In this document: one piece after another, positions 34,507 through 43,092 of the stretch | How positions within the stretch are numbered: position 1 is the first letter of the stretch | Layout: the number at the start of each line of letters is the position of its first letter | From: Planctomycetota bacterium | GTDB lineage: Bacteria; Planctomycetota; J058; J103 | DNA: 64,000 nucleotides | Direction: 5' to 3' | Assembly: GCA_026004615.1 (NCBI GenBank) | Contig: BPJM01000001.1 | Span: forward strand, 1-64,000 | Program-made: the position numbers and the translations under genes | The notes under the pieces: model-generated | What the model saw: the letters and a program-made list of their open reading frames with translations, nothing else | Databases searched by the model: none | What the model was told of the DNA's origin: nothing

Positions 34507-37022
34507 ATGAGCGGCGCCGGACAGCCCGGCTGGGACGGCGGCCACGCCGCCCCGGACGGCCTGCATCCGCCCTGGCCCTCCCATGCCCCATGGCCCCCGG
34601 CCCCGGGCGGCGCGGCCGGGCTCGGGCCGGGGAGCTGGGGTGGGCAGGCCCCGCCGGGCGGCGGCTCGCCGCCGCCCTATCCCCACCAGCCGCCCTACGC
34701 TCCGCCCGCCCATGGCTCGCGGCCCGCGGGCCATCCGATGCCACCGCCCGATCCCGGCGGTGCGGGCGGAGCCGGCACGGGCGGCTGGGCTCCCGAGCAG
34801 GGCACGGTGGCGCTGCCCTACCGGGGCCAGCAGCGGCTGGATGGCTGGCCAGAGGCCGCGGCCCCGGCGGCGCACGCCTCCTGGCAGGTCCAGCCGGGCG
34901 GCACGGCCCATCCCGGATACCCTTACGATCCACAGCACCAGCACCAGCCGTGGCCGTACCACGGCCAGCAGCCGTACGGGCAGCATGCCCCCCACGCCGG
35001 CTACGCGCAGGCGGCGGCGCCCGCGCGCGGGGACGATCTCGCCAGCCAGGGCACGCCGTTCGGCCCCTACCAGATCCTCGAGGAGCTGGGCCGCGGCGGC
35101 ATGGGGGTCGTCTACAAGGCGTTTCACCGCGAGCTGCGGCGCGAGTGCGCGCTGAAGACGCTGAACGCGCAGCTCGCCACCCCGGAGGGCGCGGAGCGGT
35201 TCGTGCAGGAGGGCCGCGCGGCGGCCAAGCTCCGCAAGCACCCCAACATCGTCCAGATCTTCGACGCGGGGCTGATCCACGGCACGCCCTACATCGCGAT
35301 GGAGTTCGTGCGGGGCGAGCCGCTGGACGCGATGGTGCAGCGCCGCGGGCCCCTGCCGGAAGAGGAGCTGCTGGAGATCGGCCGCAAGATCGCGCTCGCG
35401 CTCGACCACGCGCACCGGCAGGGCATCGTGCACCGCGACATGAAGCCGGCCAACGTCGTGATCGACCAGGACGGCGAGCCGCAGATCCTCGATTTCGGGC
35501 TGGCGAAGGACATCGAACAGGCCGGGATCTCGCGCGGCAACGAGATCGTGGGCACCCCGGCCTACATGCCGCCCGAGCAGGCCGATCCGAGCCTGGGCCC
35601 GGTCGACCGCCGCACCGACGTGTATGCGCTCGGCGCCACGCTGTATCACGCCGCGTGCGGCAAGGTGCCGTTCGAGGCGGCTTCCATGGTCGAGACCTTC
35701 GTCAAGATCATGTCCGAGGAGCCGCGGCCGCTCCACCAGGTGGCGCCGGTCTCCCGCGACTTCGCCGCCATCGTCGCCCGGGCGATGGAGAAGCGGCAGC
35801 GCGACCGCTACCAGACCGCGCTCGAGCTGGCGGATGACCTCTCGCGCGTGATCGCGGGCGAGCCGCCGCGCACCCGCCCGCTCGGGGTGTTCGGGCGCGT
35901 GCTGCGGCGCGCGCGCCGGCACAAGGCGCTGGTGAGCCTCGCCGCCGCATTCGTGCTGCTCGTGGCCGGCACCGCCGGTCTACCTGAGCATCCTGCAGAG
36001 CGAGGCGGACGCGGTCTGGGAGCACGTGACCGGTCAGATCGCGAGCCGCACCGCGACCGAGGCAGGGGGGCTGCTCGGTCCGGCGATCCCGCTGCTGGAG
36101 GAGTGCCGCGTGTTCGCCCGCTACGGGCTGCTGCCGGTGGAGCAGCCCGAGCAGCTGCTCGAGCACCTCGCGGTCCGGATGCGCTTCCGCCCCAACCTCG
36201 ACTGGCTGTCCTACGGCGACGAGCAGGGGCGCTTCACCGGGGTGTGGCGGCGGCGCAGCGACGGCACGCTCATCGCCAACCGCTCCTGGCCCGAGGGCGG
36301 CCGGGTGCGGCTGATCGAATACGAGCTGCTGCCCGAGGGAGGGCGGGGAGCGCTGGTGCGCAGCAGCGACGACCACGGCTACGATCCGCGCGAGCGGCCC
36401 TGGTACCGGCTGGGGGCCCAGTCCACCGTCCCCGTCTGGACCGAGCCCTACGACTGGTACGACGAGGGCGGGGTGGGGATCACGCTCGCGCTCGGGCTGC
36501 GCGACGAGCACGGGGCGGTGCGCGGGGTGTTCACCGCGGATCTGCTGCTCGACTCCATCTCGCGGTTCCTGCTCGCGCGCTCGCGCCAGGACCTCGGCCC
36601 CGAAGGCAGCGCGTACATGATGACGCGCGACGGCAAGGTGGTGGCCGGACCGGGCGTGGTCAAGGTCGAGGCGCAGCACCCCCTTCTCACCGCAGCGCTG
36701 CGGGCGCTCGGCGGCTCGCTGCTGCTCCTGCCCGTGGGCGCGAGCGCCTCCACCACCTTCACCTACGAAGAGCGGCGCTGGATCGCCTCCTTCGCGGTCT
36801 TCCCGGTCGAGGGCGGACTGCAGTGGGTGAGCGCCGCGGTGGTGCCGTTCGAGCACTTCCACGGCGAGGTCGACCGCATGATCCGGCGGGCGAGCTGGGG
36901 CGGGGCCGCGGTGCTGGCGCTCGCGATCCTGATCGGCGGCTGGAGCCTGCTCGGCGCGCGCCGGCGGATGCGCAAGCGCATGAAGCGCAAGGCAGCAGGC
37001 CGCCCTCGCCCCCCGGGGCTGA
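34507..37022 (+). CDS. Transmembrane Ser/Thr kinase with external Cache-like sensor (frameshifted)
   Basis: Starts at ATG 34507. Residues 1-180 are Pro/Gly/Tyr/His-rich and disordered. The kinase domain (about 187-455) has GRGGMGVVYK, the Lys in CALKTL, HRDMKPANVV (His309), ILDFGLAKD (Asp329) and MPPEQ. A transmembrane helix follows (ALVSLAAAFVLLVAG). Just inside it, one extra base at 35977-35978 breaks the frame; the other frame continues VYLSILQSEADAVWEHV and a periplasmic domain of about 290 residues resembling a double Cache sensor (DPRERPWYRLG, FTADLLLDSISRFLL), then a second helix and a basic tail. A second break in the C run 37009-37014 would put the stop at 37020-37022, just before the convergent amrS. 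The order kinase-TM-sensor-TM differs from PASTA kinases. Confidence 0.85.
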
Positions 37023-37042
37023 GGCCCGAGCCGCCCGGCGGA

Positions 37043-38129
37043 TCAGCAGGCGGCGGCCGCGGCCCCGCGGATGCGGACCAGCTGCCGGCGGGCGCCCCAG
37101 GTGCCGGGACGGGGCTCGAAGACCCCGGCGATCCGGTGGCCGCAGTTGCGGCAGCGCCCGCCGGCATCGAGCTTCCAGTCGAGCAGCACGTACCAGTCGC
37201 GCACGATGACCGCCGTCCCGCAGCCCGGACAATAGGTGGTACCCCCCTCGGGGTCGTGCACGTTGCCCGTGTACACGTAGTGCAGCCCGTGGCGGAGCGC
37301 GATCTGCCGCGCGCGGCGGAGCGTGGCCGGCGGGGTGGGCGGCACGTCCATCATCTTTGAAGTCGGGGTGGAAGGCCGTGAAATGGAGCGGCACCTGCGG
37401 GTCCGAGCTGGTCGTAGAACCAGCCGCACAGCCGCTCGATCTCCTCGTCGCTGTCGTTGTGGCCCGGGATCAGCAGCGTCGTCACCTCGAACCAGACGCT
37501 CGTCTCGCGCTTGAGCCAGACCAGCGTGTCCAGCACCGGCTGCAGCGCCGCGAAGCAGAGCTTGTGATAGAAGGTCTCGGTGAACGCCTTGAGGTCGACG
37601 TTCGCCGCGTCCATGTGGGCGTAGAACTCCCCGCGCGCCTGCTCGGTGATATAGCCCGCCGTCACCGCCACCGCCTTGAGGCCGCGCGCGCGGCAGGCGC
37701 GCGCCGCGTCGAGGGCGTACTCGCGAAGATCACCGGGTCGTTGTAGGTGAAGGCGACGCTCCGGCAGCCGTGCGCACGGCCGCGCGGCGATGGCCTCGGG
37801 CGCGGCCTCGTCGGCCAGCGTGTCGATCTCGCGCGACTTGGAGATGTCCCAGTTCTGGCAGAAGCGGCAGCCCAGGTTGCAGCCCGCGGTGCCGAAGGAG
37901 AGCACGGGCGTGCCCGGGCAGGAAGTGGTTCAGCGGCTTTCTTCTCGATGGGATCGATGCAGAAGCCGCTGAGCGCGCCGTAGGTGGTCAGCACCATCTG
38001 CCCGCCCGGTTCTGCCGCACGAAGCAGAAGGCGCGCTGCCCCTCCTTGACCCGGCAGTGGCGCGGGCAGAGGTTTGCACTGGATCCGCCCGTCCGGGAGC
38101 GGCTCCCACCAGCGTCCGACGTAGGCCAT
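37043..38129 (-). CDS. amrS: AmmeMemoRadiSam-type radical SAM enzyme (multiply frameshifted)
   Basis: The AmrS protein can be assembled only by crossing about eight single-base indels. Pieces in order: MAYVGRWWEPLPDGRIQC, LCPRHCRVKEGQRAFCFVRQN, MVLTTYGALSGFCIDPIEKK, then the radical SAM cluster motif CNLGCRFCQNWDISKS (CxxxCxxC), SVAFTYNDPVIF, HMDAANVDLKAF, TTLLIPGHNDS, TAFHPDF, and the C-terminal zinc-ribbon part YCPGCGTAVIVRDWYVLLDW with CRNCGHRIAG. Breaks are visible at 38073-38075, 38001-38003, 37938-37940, 37913-37915, near 37785, 37728, 37401 and 37363. ATG 38129 or 38156 can start it. Its usual partners (Memo-like AmrB, AMMECR1-like AmrA) are not in the window. So many breaks in a conserved gene suggest poor local sequence quality; a true pseudogene is the alternative. 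Confidence 0.82.
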
Positions 38130-38239
38130 GGTCCCGCTCGCCCTGACGCGAGCCATCTGGATGCTGCCGACCCCCTCAGCATAGCAGCCCGCCGCCGTGG
38201 GCGCATGCCAGCGGGGGTCCGCGCCGCGCCACAACCGTT

Positions 38240-38405
38240 GCGCCATGCGGGAGTTGAGCATGGACCCGTGGTGCGCCGGTGCTACGGTGGTCCTGGCGCC
38301 GGCGACCGGGCGGGAGGGACGCGAAGTGCGGCCGGAGAGGGCGCGCAGGGCGGAATGCTGCGGTGCGGTCTGACGCCGCGGCGCTGGGGGCTGCGCTGCT
38401 GGCAG
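38240..38405 (+). repeat. Degenerate upstream copy of the phospholipase-gene 5' region
   Basis: This stretch aligns without gaps for about 85 bases, and loosely for 165, to 39626-39790, the promoter and start of the zinc phospholipase C-like gene. The shared core includes ggtgcgccggtgct and the ribosome-binding region gggcgggagggacgcga. The start codon is not preserved in frame and a stop follows quickly, so this copy is a remnant. Confidence 0.7.
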
Positions 38406-38452
38406 CCAGGCCCGCCCGTGTGGCTGGTCCTTGCGGCTCGGGCGTTGCTGTA

Positions 38453-38686
38453 CTACCGCGCGCGACGCGCGCCCGACGGCGGATCGTCTCCGGCACCCGG
38501 ACCGCCGAGCCGCGACAGGCGCAGGCACAGCTCGCGCAGGCGCGAGACGCGGCGCAGGCGCGCCGTGACGGCGGCGGGATCGCCGCCCACCTTGGGCGGC
38601 AGCCCGCGGCGAGCGAGGCGGCTCATCTCGCTCGCGCGCAGCAGGCGCGCGGTCACGGCAGCCGGGGACAGCTCGGCGGCGCTCAC
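38453..38686 (-). CDS. Small protein coupled to nucleotidyltransferase, 77 aa
   Basis: Starts at GTG 38686, overlapping the nucleotidyltransferase stop by four bases (GTGA), which implies translational coupling. The predicted protein is Arg/Leu-rich and helical (AELSPAAVTARLLRASEMSR; AAVTARLRRVSRLRELCLRL). The two halves share an 'AAVTARLLR' unit, so it may contain a small internal duplication. I do not recognise a family. Pairing with a minimal nucleotidyltransferase suggests the partner of a two-gene cassette, possibly toxin-antitoxin, but this is inference. Confidence 0.6.
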   Translation of the reverse strand: MSAAELSPAAVTARLLRASEMSRLARRGLPPKVGGDPAAVTARLRRVSRLRELCLRLSRLGGPGAGDDPPSGARRAR

Positions 38687-39138
38687 CGGTCCTGCTCCCG
38701 CAGGGCTTCGATGTCCGCGAGGTCGCGCGTGCGGCCCGCCGCCGCCTTCATGCGGATGAGCGCGTCCCGGGAGATGACCCGGATCGGCCCGTCCTCGGTC
38801 TGGACCACGAAGCGGGACTCCCAGGCGGGCAGGAGGTTCGGGTCCACGAGCAGGAAGTCCAGCGTGAGGTGGTCCTCGCCCTCGAACTTGTTCGTGCGGT
38901 GCACGACCATGCCGTCCGGAAAGCGGATCGGGTCGGCCTCGACGACGAAGCCGCAGCGCCGCGCGACCTCCAGCGCCGCCTGCAGCACCTCCGGCTGCAC
39001 GAGCAGGTCGATATCCGTCGTCGCGCGGGGGACCCCATGGATGGCCAGCGCCAGCGCTCCCACCACGGCGTATTCCACCCCGGCGGACTCGAGCTCCGAG
39101 ACGAGCCGCACGAACTCCTCGTACAGATCCAGCCCCAT
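38683..39138 (-). CDS. AbiEii-like/DUF6036-type nucleotidyltransferase
   Basis: 151 residues from ATG 39138. The fold is shown by VEYAVVGALALAIHGVPRATTDIDLLV: the G-A/G-x-A-x7-11-R-x-T-x-D-x-D pattern of minimal nucleotidyltransferases, with the two metal-binding Asp residues in TDIDLLV. Later segments (DHLTLDFLLVD, VISRDALIRMKAAAGRTRDLADIEAL) match the AbiEii/DUF6036 superfamily, whose C-terminal 'K...R.kD..Di..L' helix is typical. Members transfer nucleotides to tRNA or protein in toxin-antitoxin pairs such as AbiE or MenA. It is coupled to the 77-aa gene and sits between the two copies of a partial duplication, hinting at a cassette insertion. Confidence 0.85.
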   Translation of the reverse strand: MGLDLYEEFVRLVSELESAGVEYAVVGALALAIHGVPRATTDIDLLVQPEVLQAALEVARRCGFVVEADPIRFPDGMVVHRTNKFEGEDHLTLDFLLVDPNLLPAWESRFVVQTEDGPIRVISRDALIRMKAAAGRTRDLADIEALREQDR

Positions 39139-39625
39139 CCGCCCCTGCCCCCTCGCGCGGGCGATGCCGACCGGCGCTTCGCGCCCCCTGCAACCTATCG
39201 GCACGCAGGGGTGCCGGCAACAATCCAGGGCTGCTGGCACAGGCGAGCACGCAACGCGCCTGCGCGAGGGGCTCGCGAAGACGCCCGTCCCACCAGCGAA
39301 GGGCGCGCGCAGCGGGCCCGCGGCCTGCCCCGCACCAAGCCGCAGCAGCGTGCAGATCGAGGCTCCGACCGGTCTGTGGCTCGCCCCCTCTCACGGACAG
39401 CTCGAGGAGCGCGGGGACAACGAGCGAGGCCTGCTGGCGGACCGTCCCTGTCGAAGCGTTCGTCAGGGGTGAATGCCGTGCGTCATGAGAAAAGCCCGGA
39501 GTGCTGGAGCAGGCCGCCCAACCAAAGCAACCATGCTCGGCCCAGGCTGCCCGGCGGTGCCATCGAGCGCGCCGGACAGAAGACCGCCCGCCAGCCTGCC
39601 AGCAGCGAACGATACGATACCCATT

Positions 39626-39790
39626 GCGCCATCCGGAAATCGAGCATTGACTCCAGGTGCGCCGGTGCTAGGGTCGTCCTGGCGCCGGCGACCGGGCGGG
39701 AGGGACGCGATGCGTGGCCAGAGAGGGCGCGCAGGGCGAAGGGCAGTGGTCGTGTCCGGCGCCGCGGCGCTGCTCGCCGCAGTGCTGGCG
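39626..39790 (+). repeat. Functional copy of duplicated 5' region
   Basis: Partner of the repeat at 38240-38405 in the same orientation. This copy carries a candidate promoter and the intact ATG of the zinc phospholipase C-like gene. The two copies bracket the nucleotidyltransferase cassette. Confidence 0.7.
39647..39674 (+). promoter_or_regulatory. Candidate sigma-70 promoter
   Basis: TTGACT (39647-39652), 16-base spacer, TAGGGT (39669-39674), about 36 bases before the ATG at 39710. In the degenerate upstream copy the same positions read TGGACC and TACGGT, so the -35 has decayed there. The -10 is weak. Confidence 0.4.
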
Positions 39791-40705
39791 GCGGCGGCGC
39801 CGGCGGCGCGCGGCTGGGGGCTGTTCGCCCATCTCGCGATCGGGGATGCGGCGGCACAGCGGCTCGGGCTGCCGCAGGACGAGCGGGCCTGGTTCGTGCT
39901 CGGCTCGCTCATGGGCGATCTGGACAAGAGCGACCACCTGCAGGATGCGATCGGCGGCGAGGATCTCGCCGGCTGGCTCTTGCGCTGGGCGGCGCGGGCC
40001 GGCAACGCCTACCGCCTCGCTCCGGTGGTGGACCTGCACGATCCGACCTGTGCGGCCGAGCTGTGCGAGCGCGCCGCTGCCACCGGGGACCGGCGGCTGG
40101 TGGCGTGGGCGCTCGGGGTGATGGCGCACGGCATCGCCGACCGCTTCACCGACACCTACCCCGAGCCGCGCTACCGGGTCTCGCGCTGGCAGGCGGAGAT
40201 CGCCGCCGACGTGCGGATCTTCTCCGTGGCCGGCGGCGGGCGCTACCGCGAGCTGCTGGCGCGCATCGAGCGCGAGGACCAGATCGTCTTCGGCCCGCCG
40301 CCGCACCGGCTGCCCGCTCGCTCGCGGCACGGCGAGATCCTCGAGGCGCTCAGGCGCGGCCTCGCTCGCGACGCCGCGGTGGCGGCGGCCGATCCCTTCG
40401 CGGCGCTGGTGCTGCAGAGCCACCGTGCCGTGTTCGGCGGCCGGCCGGCCGGTGCCAGCCTGAGCGACCTGGCGCGCCAGCAGATCGCCTTCGATGCCTT
40501 CTGCTGGAACTATCGCCGCAAGGTCCACTTCATGCCGGGCTGGCGGGCGTTCGCCCAGGAGGTGGGCGAGGGGTGGTTCCGGCGCGTCGAGCAGATCGCC
40601 CTGGGCGAGCTGCCCGATCGCATCGCCGCCACCGCCCGCGCCTGGCAGCAACACCTCGAGCGCCTCGCCACGGGCGCGCCCGGCGTGCGGCCACCGGTTC
40701 CGTGA
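39710..40705 (+). CDS. Zinc-dependent phospholipase C-like secreted protein
   Basis: 331 residues from ATG 39710, with gggagg seven bases upstream. A signal peptide (Ala-rich core, residues 10-32) is followed at the likely mature N-terminus by WGLFAHLAIGDAAAQRLGL, the Trp/His arrangement of phospholipase C/P1-nuclease folds whose N-terminal residues bind zinc. Further family motifs are LGSLMGDLDKSDHLQDAI, ALGVMAHGIADRFTDTYPE and CWNYRRKVHF. It would act outside the cytoplasm on phospholipids or another phosphoester. Family assignment is good; the substrate is inferred. A broken copy of its 5' end lies 1.4 kb upstream. Confidence 0.85.
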   Translation: MRGQRGRAGRRAVVVSGAAALLAAVLAAAAPAARGWGLFAHLAIGDAAAQRLGLPQDERAWFVLGSLMGDLDKSDHLQDAIGGEDLAGWLLRWAARAGNAYRLAPVVDLHDPTCAAELCERAAATGDRRLVAWALGVMAHGIADRFTDTYPEPRYRVSRWQAEIAADVRIFSVAGGGRYRELLARIEREDQIVFGPPPHRLPARSRHGEILEALRRGLARDAAVAAADPFAALVLQSHRAVFGGRPAGASLSDLARQQIAFDAFCWNYRRKVHFMPGWRAFAQEVGEGWFRRVEQIALGELPDRIAATARAWQQHLERLATGAPGVRPPVP

Positions 40706-41102
40706 CCGGGCGCCGCGCGGCCGCCTGCGCGGGCGCCGGCGGCCGGTGGCAGCAGCTGCTCCGCGATGCGCGCGCCGGCAGCGCTCAGCCCGGCCGCCGC
40801 CTCCGGCCACGAAACCTCCAGCTCCGGCTCCTCCCGCGCCAGCTGCGCGGCGCCACCGGCGGCGCCGGGACCTCCGGGGTATGGCTCCACCGGCCGGTCC
40901 GGCCACGCGCTCGGCACCACGCTCGAGGCCCTGGCGGACGGGATTCGAAACGGGCTTGGGCACCGAGCCGCCGGGCGGGTACAATCTCCGGGGCGGGCGT
41001 CTCCGCCCCTGGCTCGCATCGCCCTGCTCACCAGCTCCCGGGCCAGGGCCGGCCGGCGGCCGGACCCGATCACACGAAGCCATCCGTCCGGGAGGTGGAA
41101 CG
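40706..41102. other. Intergenic region before methyltransferase
   Basis: No convincing gene. It contains the candidate promoter at 40956-40985 and, just before 41103, a strong ribosome-binding site (gggaggtgg). Confidence 0.6.
40956..40985 (+). promoter_or_regulatory. Candidate sigma-70 promoter
   Basis: TTGGGC (40956-40961), 18-base spacer, TACAAT (40980-40985). It would drive the O-methyltransferase gene with a leader of about 110 bases. Confidence 0.5.
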
Positions 41103-42122
41103 ATGCCGGATCCCCAAAGCAGAGTCCTGGACCTGATCTTCGGCCGCTGGCGGAGCCAGATCCTCCATGCCGGGGTGCGGCTGGGGATCTTCGATGCCCT
41201 GCGCGAAGGACCCCGCACCGCTGCTGCCATCGCCGCCGAGCTCGGTCTCGATCCGTCCCTCGCCTATCGGCTCCTGCGGGCTCTCGGCTCGCTGGAGCTG
41301 CTGCACGAGGACCAGGCGCGCAGCTTCTCGCTCACCGAGACCGGCGAACTGCTCCGCCGCGACCACCCCCAGACGCTGCGGGGGGTGACGCTGCTGGAGG
41401 AAGGGCCGGAGCACTATGCGCTGTGGAAGCACCTGCCCGCCATGGTCCGCGATGGCAAGCAGAACGCGTTCATCCGCGAGTTCGGCCGGATGGCGTTCGA
41501 CCATGCCGCGCAGGAGCCCGGCTATGCCGAGGTGTTCCACGACGCCATGAGCAGCTATTGCAGCGCCCAGACCGCGTGGGTGCTGGAAGCGCTGCAGGGC
41601 TACGACTTCTCCTCGATCGCGCACATCTGCGACGTCGGCGGCGGCCACGGCCACCTGCTCTCGAGCCTGCTCGCCCGGCATCCCCACCTGCGGGGGACGG
41701 TGCTGGAGCTGCCCCAGGTGATCGAGGACCAGGAGCTGCTGTGGGCGAACAGACTCGGGGTGGGCGATCGCTGCACCTACCTCGCCGGGGACATGTTCGC
41801 CGCCGTGCCGCCCGCCGATGCGTACATGATGAAGATGATCCTGCACGACTGGAACGACGAGGAGTGCGTCCGCATCCTCGGCAACATCGCCCGGGCGGCA
41901 GCCCGCGGGGCGCGCCTGTTCGTCATCGAGCACCTGGTGCCGGGGCCGGAGACCCCGCACTTCGCCAAGCTGTTCGACATCCACATGATGTGCTGGGGCA
42001 CGGGGCGCGAGCGGACGGTCGAGGAGTACCGGGCGCTGCTGGAGCGGGCGGGCTGGAAGTACGTGCGCACCTGGTTTCCGCGCTCGCAGATGATGGGCGC
42101 GGTGGAGGGAGCGCGGGCCTGA
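41103..42122 (+). CDS. SAM-dependent O-methyltransferase (Methyltransf_2 type)
   Basis: 339 residues from ATG 41103. The N-terminal winged-helix dimerisation domain is visible (LHAGVRLGIFDALREGPRTA, LAYRLLRALGSLELL). The SAM-binding core has motif I DVGGGHGHLLS and later LELPQVIED. The catalytic His is in MMKMILHDWNDEECVRILG, the pattern shared with acetylserotonin/caffeate-type O-methyltransferases and hydroxyneurosporene methyltransferases. A final MCWGTGRERTVEEYRALLERAGW is typical. It transfers a methyl group from SAM to a hydroxyl of a small aromatic or polyketide/carotenoid substrate, not identifiable here. It stands alone with its own promoter. Confidence 0.92.
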   Translation: MPDPQSRVLDLIFGRWRSQILHAGVRLGIFDALREGPRTAAAIAAELGLDPSLAYRLLRALGSLELLHEDQARSFSLTETGELLRRDHPQTLRGVTLLEEGPEHYALWKHLPAMVRDGKQNAFIREFGRMAFDHAAQEPGYAEVFHDAMSSYCSAQTAWVLEALQGYDFSSIAHICDVGGGHGHLLSSLLARHPHLRGTVLELPQVIEDQELLWANRLGVGDRCTYLAGDMFAAVPPADAYMMKMILHDWNDEECVRILGNIARAAARGARLFVIEHLVPGPETPHFAKLFDIHMMCWGTGRERTVEEYRALLERAGWKYVRTWFPRSQMMGAVEGARA

Positions 42123-42222
42123 GCGGCCGGGCGCGGCGTGCCCTTGCGCGCGCCGGCCGCGCGCGCCGGGCTCGGCGGCAGGCCGGGATCGCGGCGCGCC
42201 GCCAGGCATGCGCTCGGGCGGC

Positions 42223-43092
42223 TCAGCCCGCGGCCCCGGCCCGGGTGGCGGTGGTGGCGGGCACAAGCCGGCGCGCGCGCTCCTGCGCGTACAGCTGCAG
42301 CGCGAAGCGGCCGGCGGGCCGGGCGCGCAGCTGCTCGATGCCCTCCCGCATCGCCGGGGGCAGCTGCCCGAGTGCAGGAAGCGGCACGGGGTAGCCAGCC
42401 GGCAGCAACACCGGGGACGCGAGCGCGGCGAAGGCCAGGTCCGCCACCGTGAACCGCTCCCCGAGGAGGTAGCGCCGGCCGCCGGCGAGCAGCGCTTGCA
42501 CCTCGCCGAACACCTCTTCGATGCGGGCCCAGGACCGCGCCGCGGCGGCCGGATCGATGCGCATCGCGCGGCGCATGAGCCAGCGCGCGGGGCCGAACAG
42601 CGACCGCATGAGCGCGCGCTCGGCGGCCGGCACCCCATGCCGCAGCATCCGCTCGCACAGCTCGCGCCGCGGCAACAGGTGGTAGTAGGCCCAGCGGCGC
42701 GTGTGGGGGCCCAGGTCCCGATCGAACCGGCGCTCCAGCCGCTCGGCCTCCGCGCGCAGCGGCGCCTCCTCGGGTACGAGCCGCAGCGCCGCGGGCAGGT
42801 GCCGGTCCGCGTAGCGCACGATGAGCGTCGAGTCCGCGAAGACCTCCCCCTCCGCCACCAGCACCGGCACGGTGCGCCCGCCGCCGGCCCAGCGCGCGGC
42901 CACCATGTGCACCAGCGGCGGGTGTCCCTCCTCGCGGAACGGTAGCCCGGCGCGCTCGAGCGCCCAGCGCGCCTTCTCGCAGTAGTGGCTGAACGGGATG
43001 GTGATCAGGCGGGCGGGTCCGGCCGCGGCTGCCCCCGCGCCCGCGGCGGCAGCGAGCCGCGAGCCGCCTGCCTCGCTCGCCCGGGGCCTCAC
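42223..43092 (-). CDS. Glutathione S-transferase-like protein
   Basis: 289 residues from GTG 43092, which overlaps the NDH-2 stop by four bases (GTGA). After a 30-residue Ala/Gly extension the thioredoxin-fold domain begins ITIPFSHYCEKARWALERAG, with Cys at the usual catalytic position, followed by VPVLVAEGEVFADSTLIVRYAD (cis-Pro and the 'ES/DS' glutathione-binding turn). The all-helical C-terminal domain ends with a segment containing GERFTVADLAFAAL, the N-capping box region of GSTs. It could conjugate or reduce electrophiles with glutathione or another thiol. A later start near the thioredoxin fold is possible. Coupled to NDH-2, it may serve redox stress. Confidence 0.85.
   Translation of the reverse strand: MRPRASEAGGSRLAAAAGAGAAAAGPARLITIPFSHYCEKARWALERAGLPFREEGHPPLVHMVAARWAGGGRTVPVLVAEGEVFADSTLIVRYADRHLPAALRLVPEEAPLRAEAERLERRFDRDLGPHTRRWAYYHLLPRRELCERMLRHGVPAAERALMRSLFGPARWLMRRAMRIDPAAAARSWARIEEVFGEVQALLAGGRRYLLGERFTVADLAFAALASPVLLPAGYPVPLPALGQLPPAMREGIEQLRARPAGRFALQLYAQERARRLVPATTATRAGAAG

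Noticed and set aside
37360..38075. Programmed frameshifting to explain the amrS breaks
   Set aside because: Eight shifts in both directions without slippery heptamers or downstream pseudoknots cannot be a regulated event.
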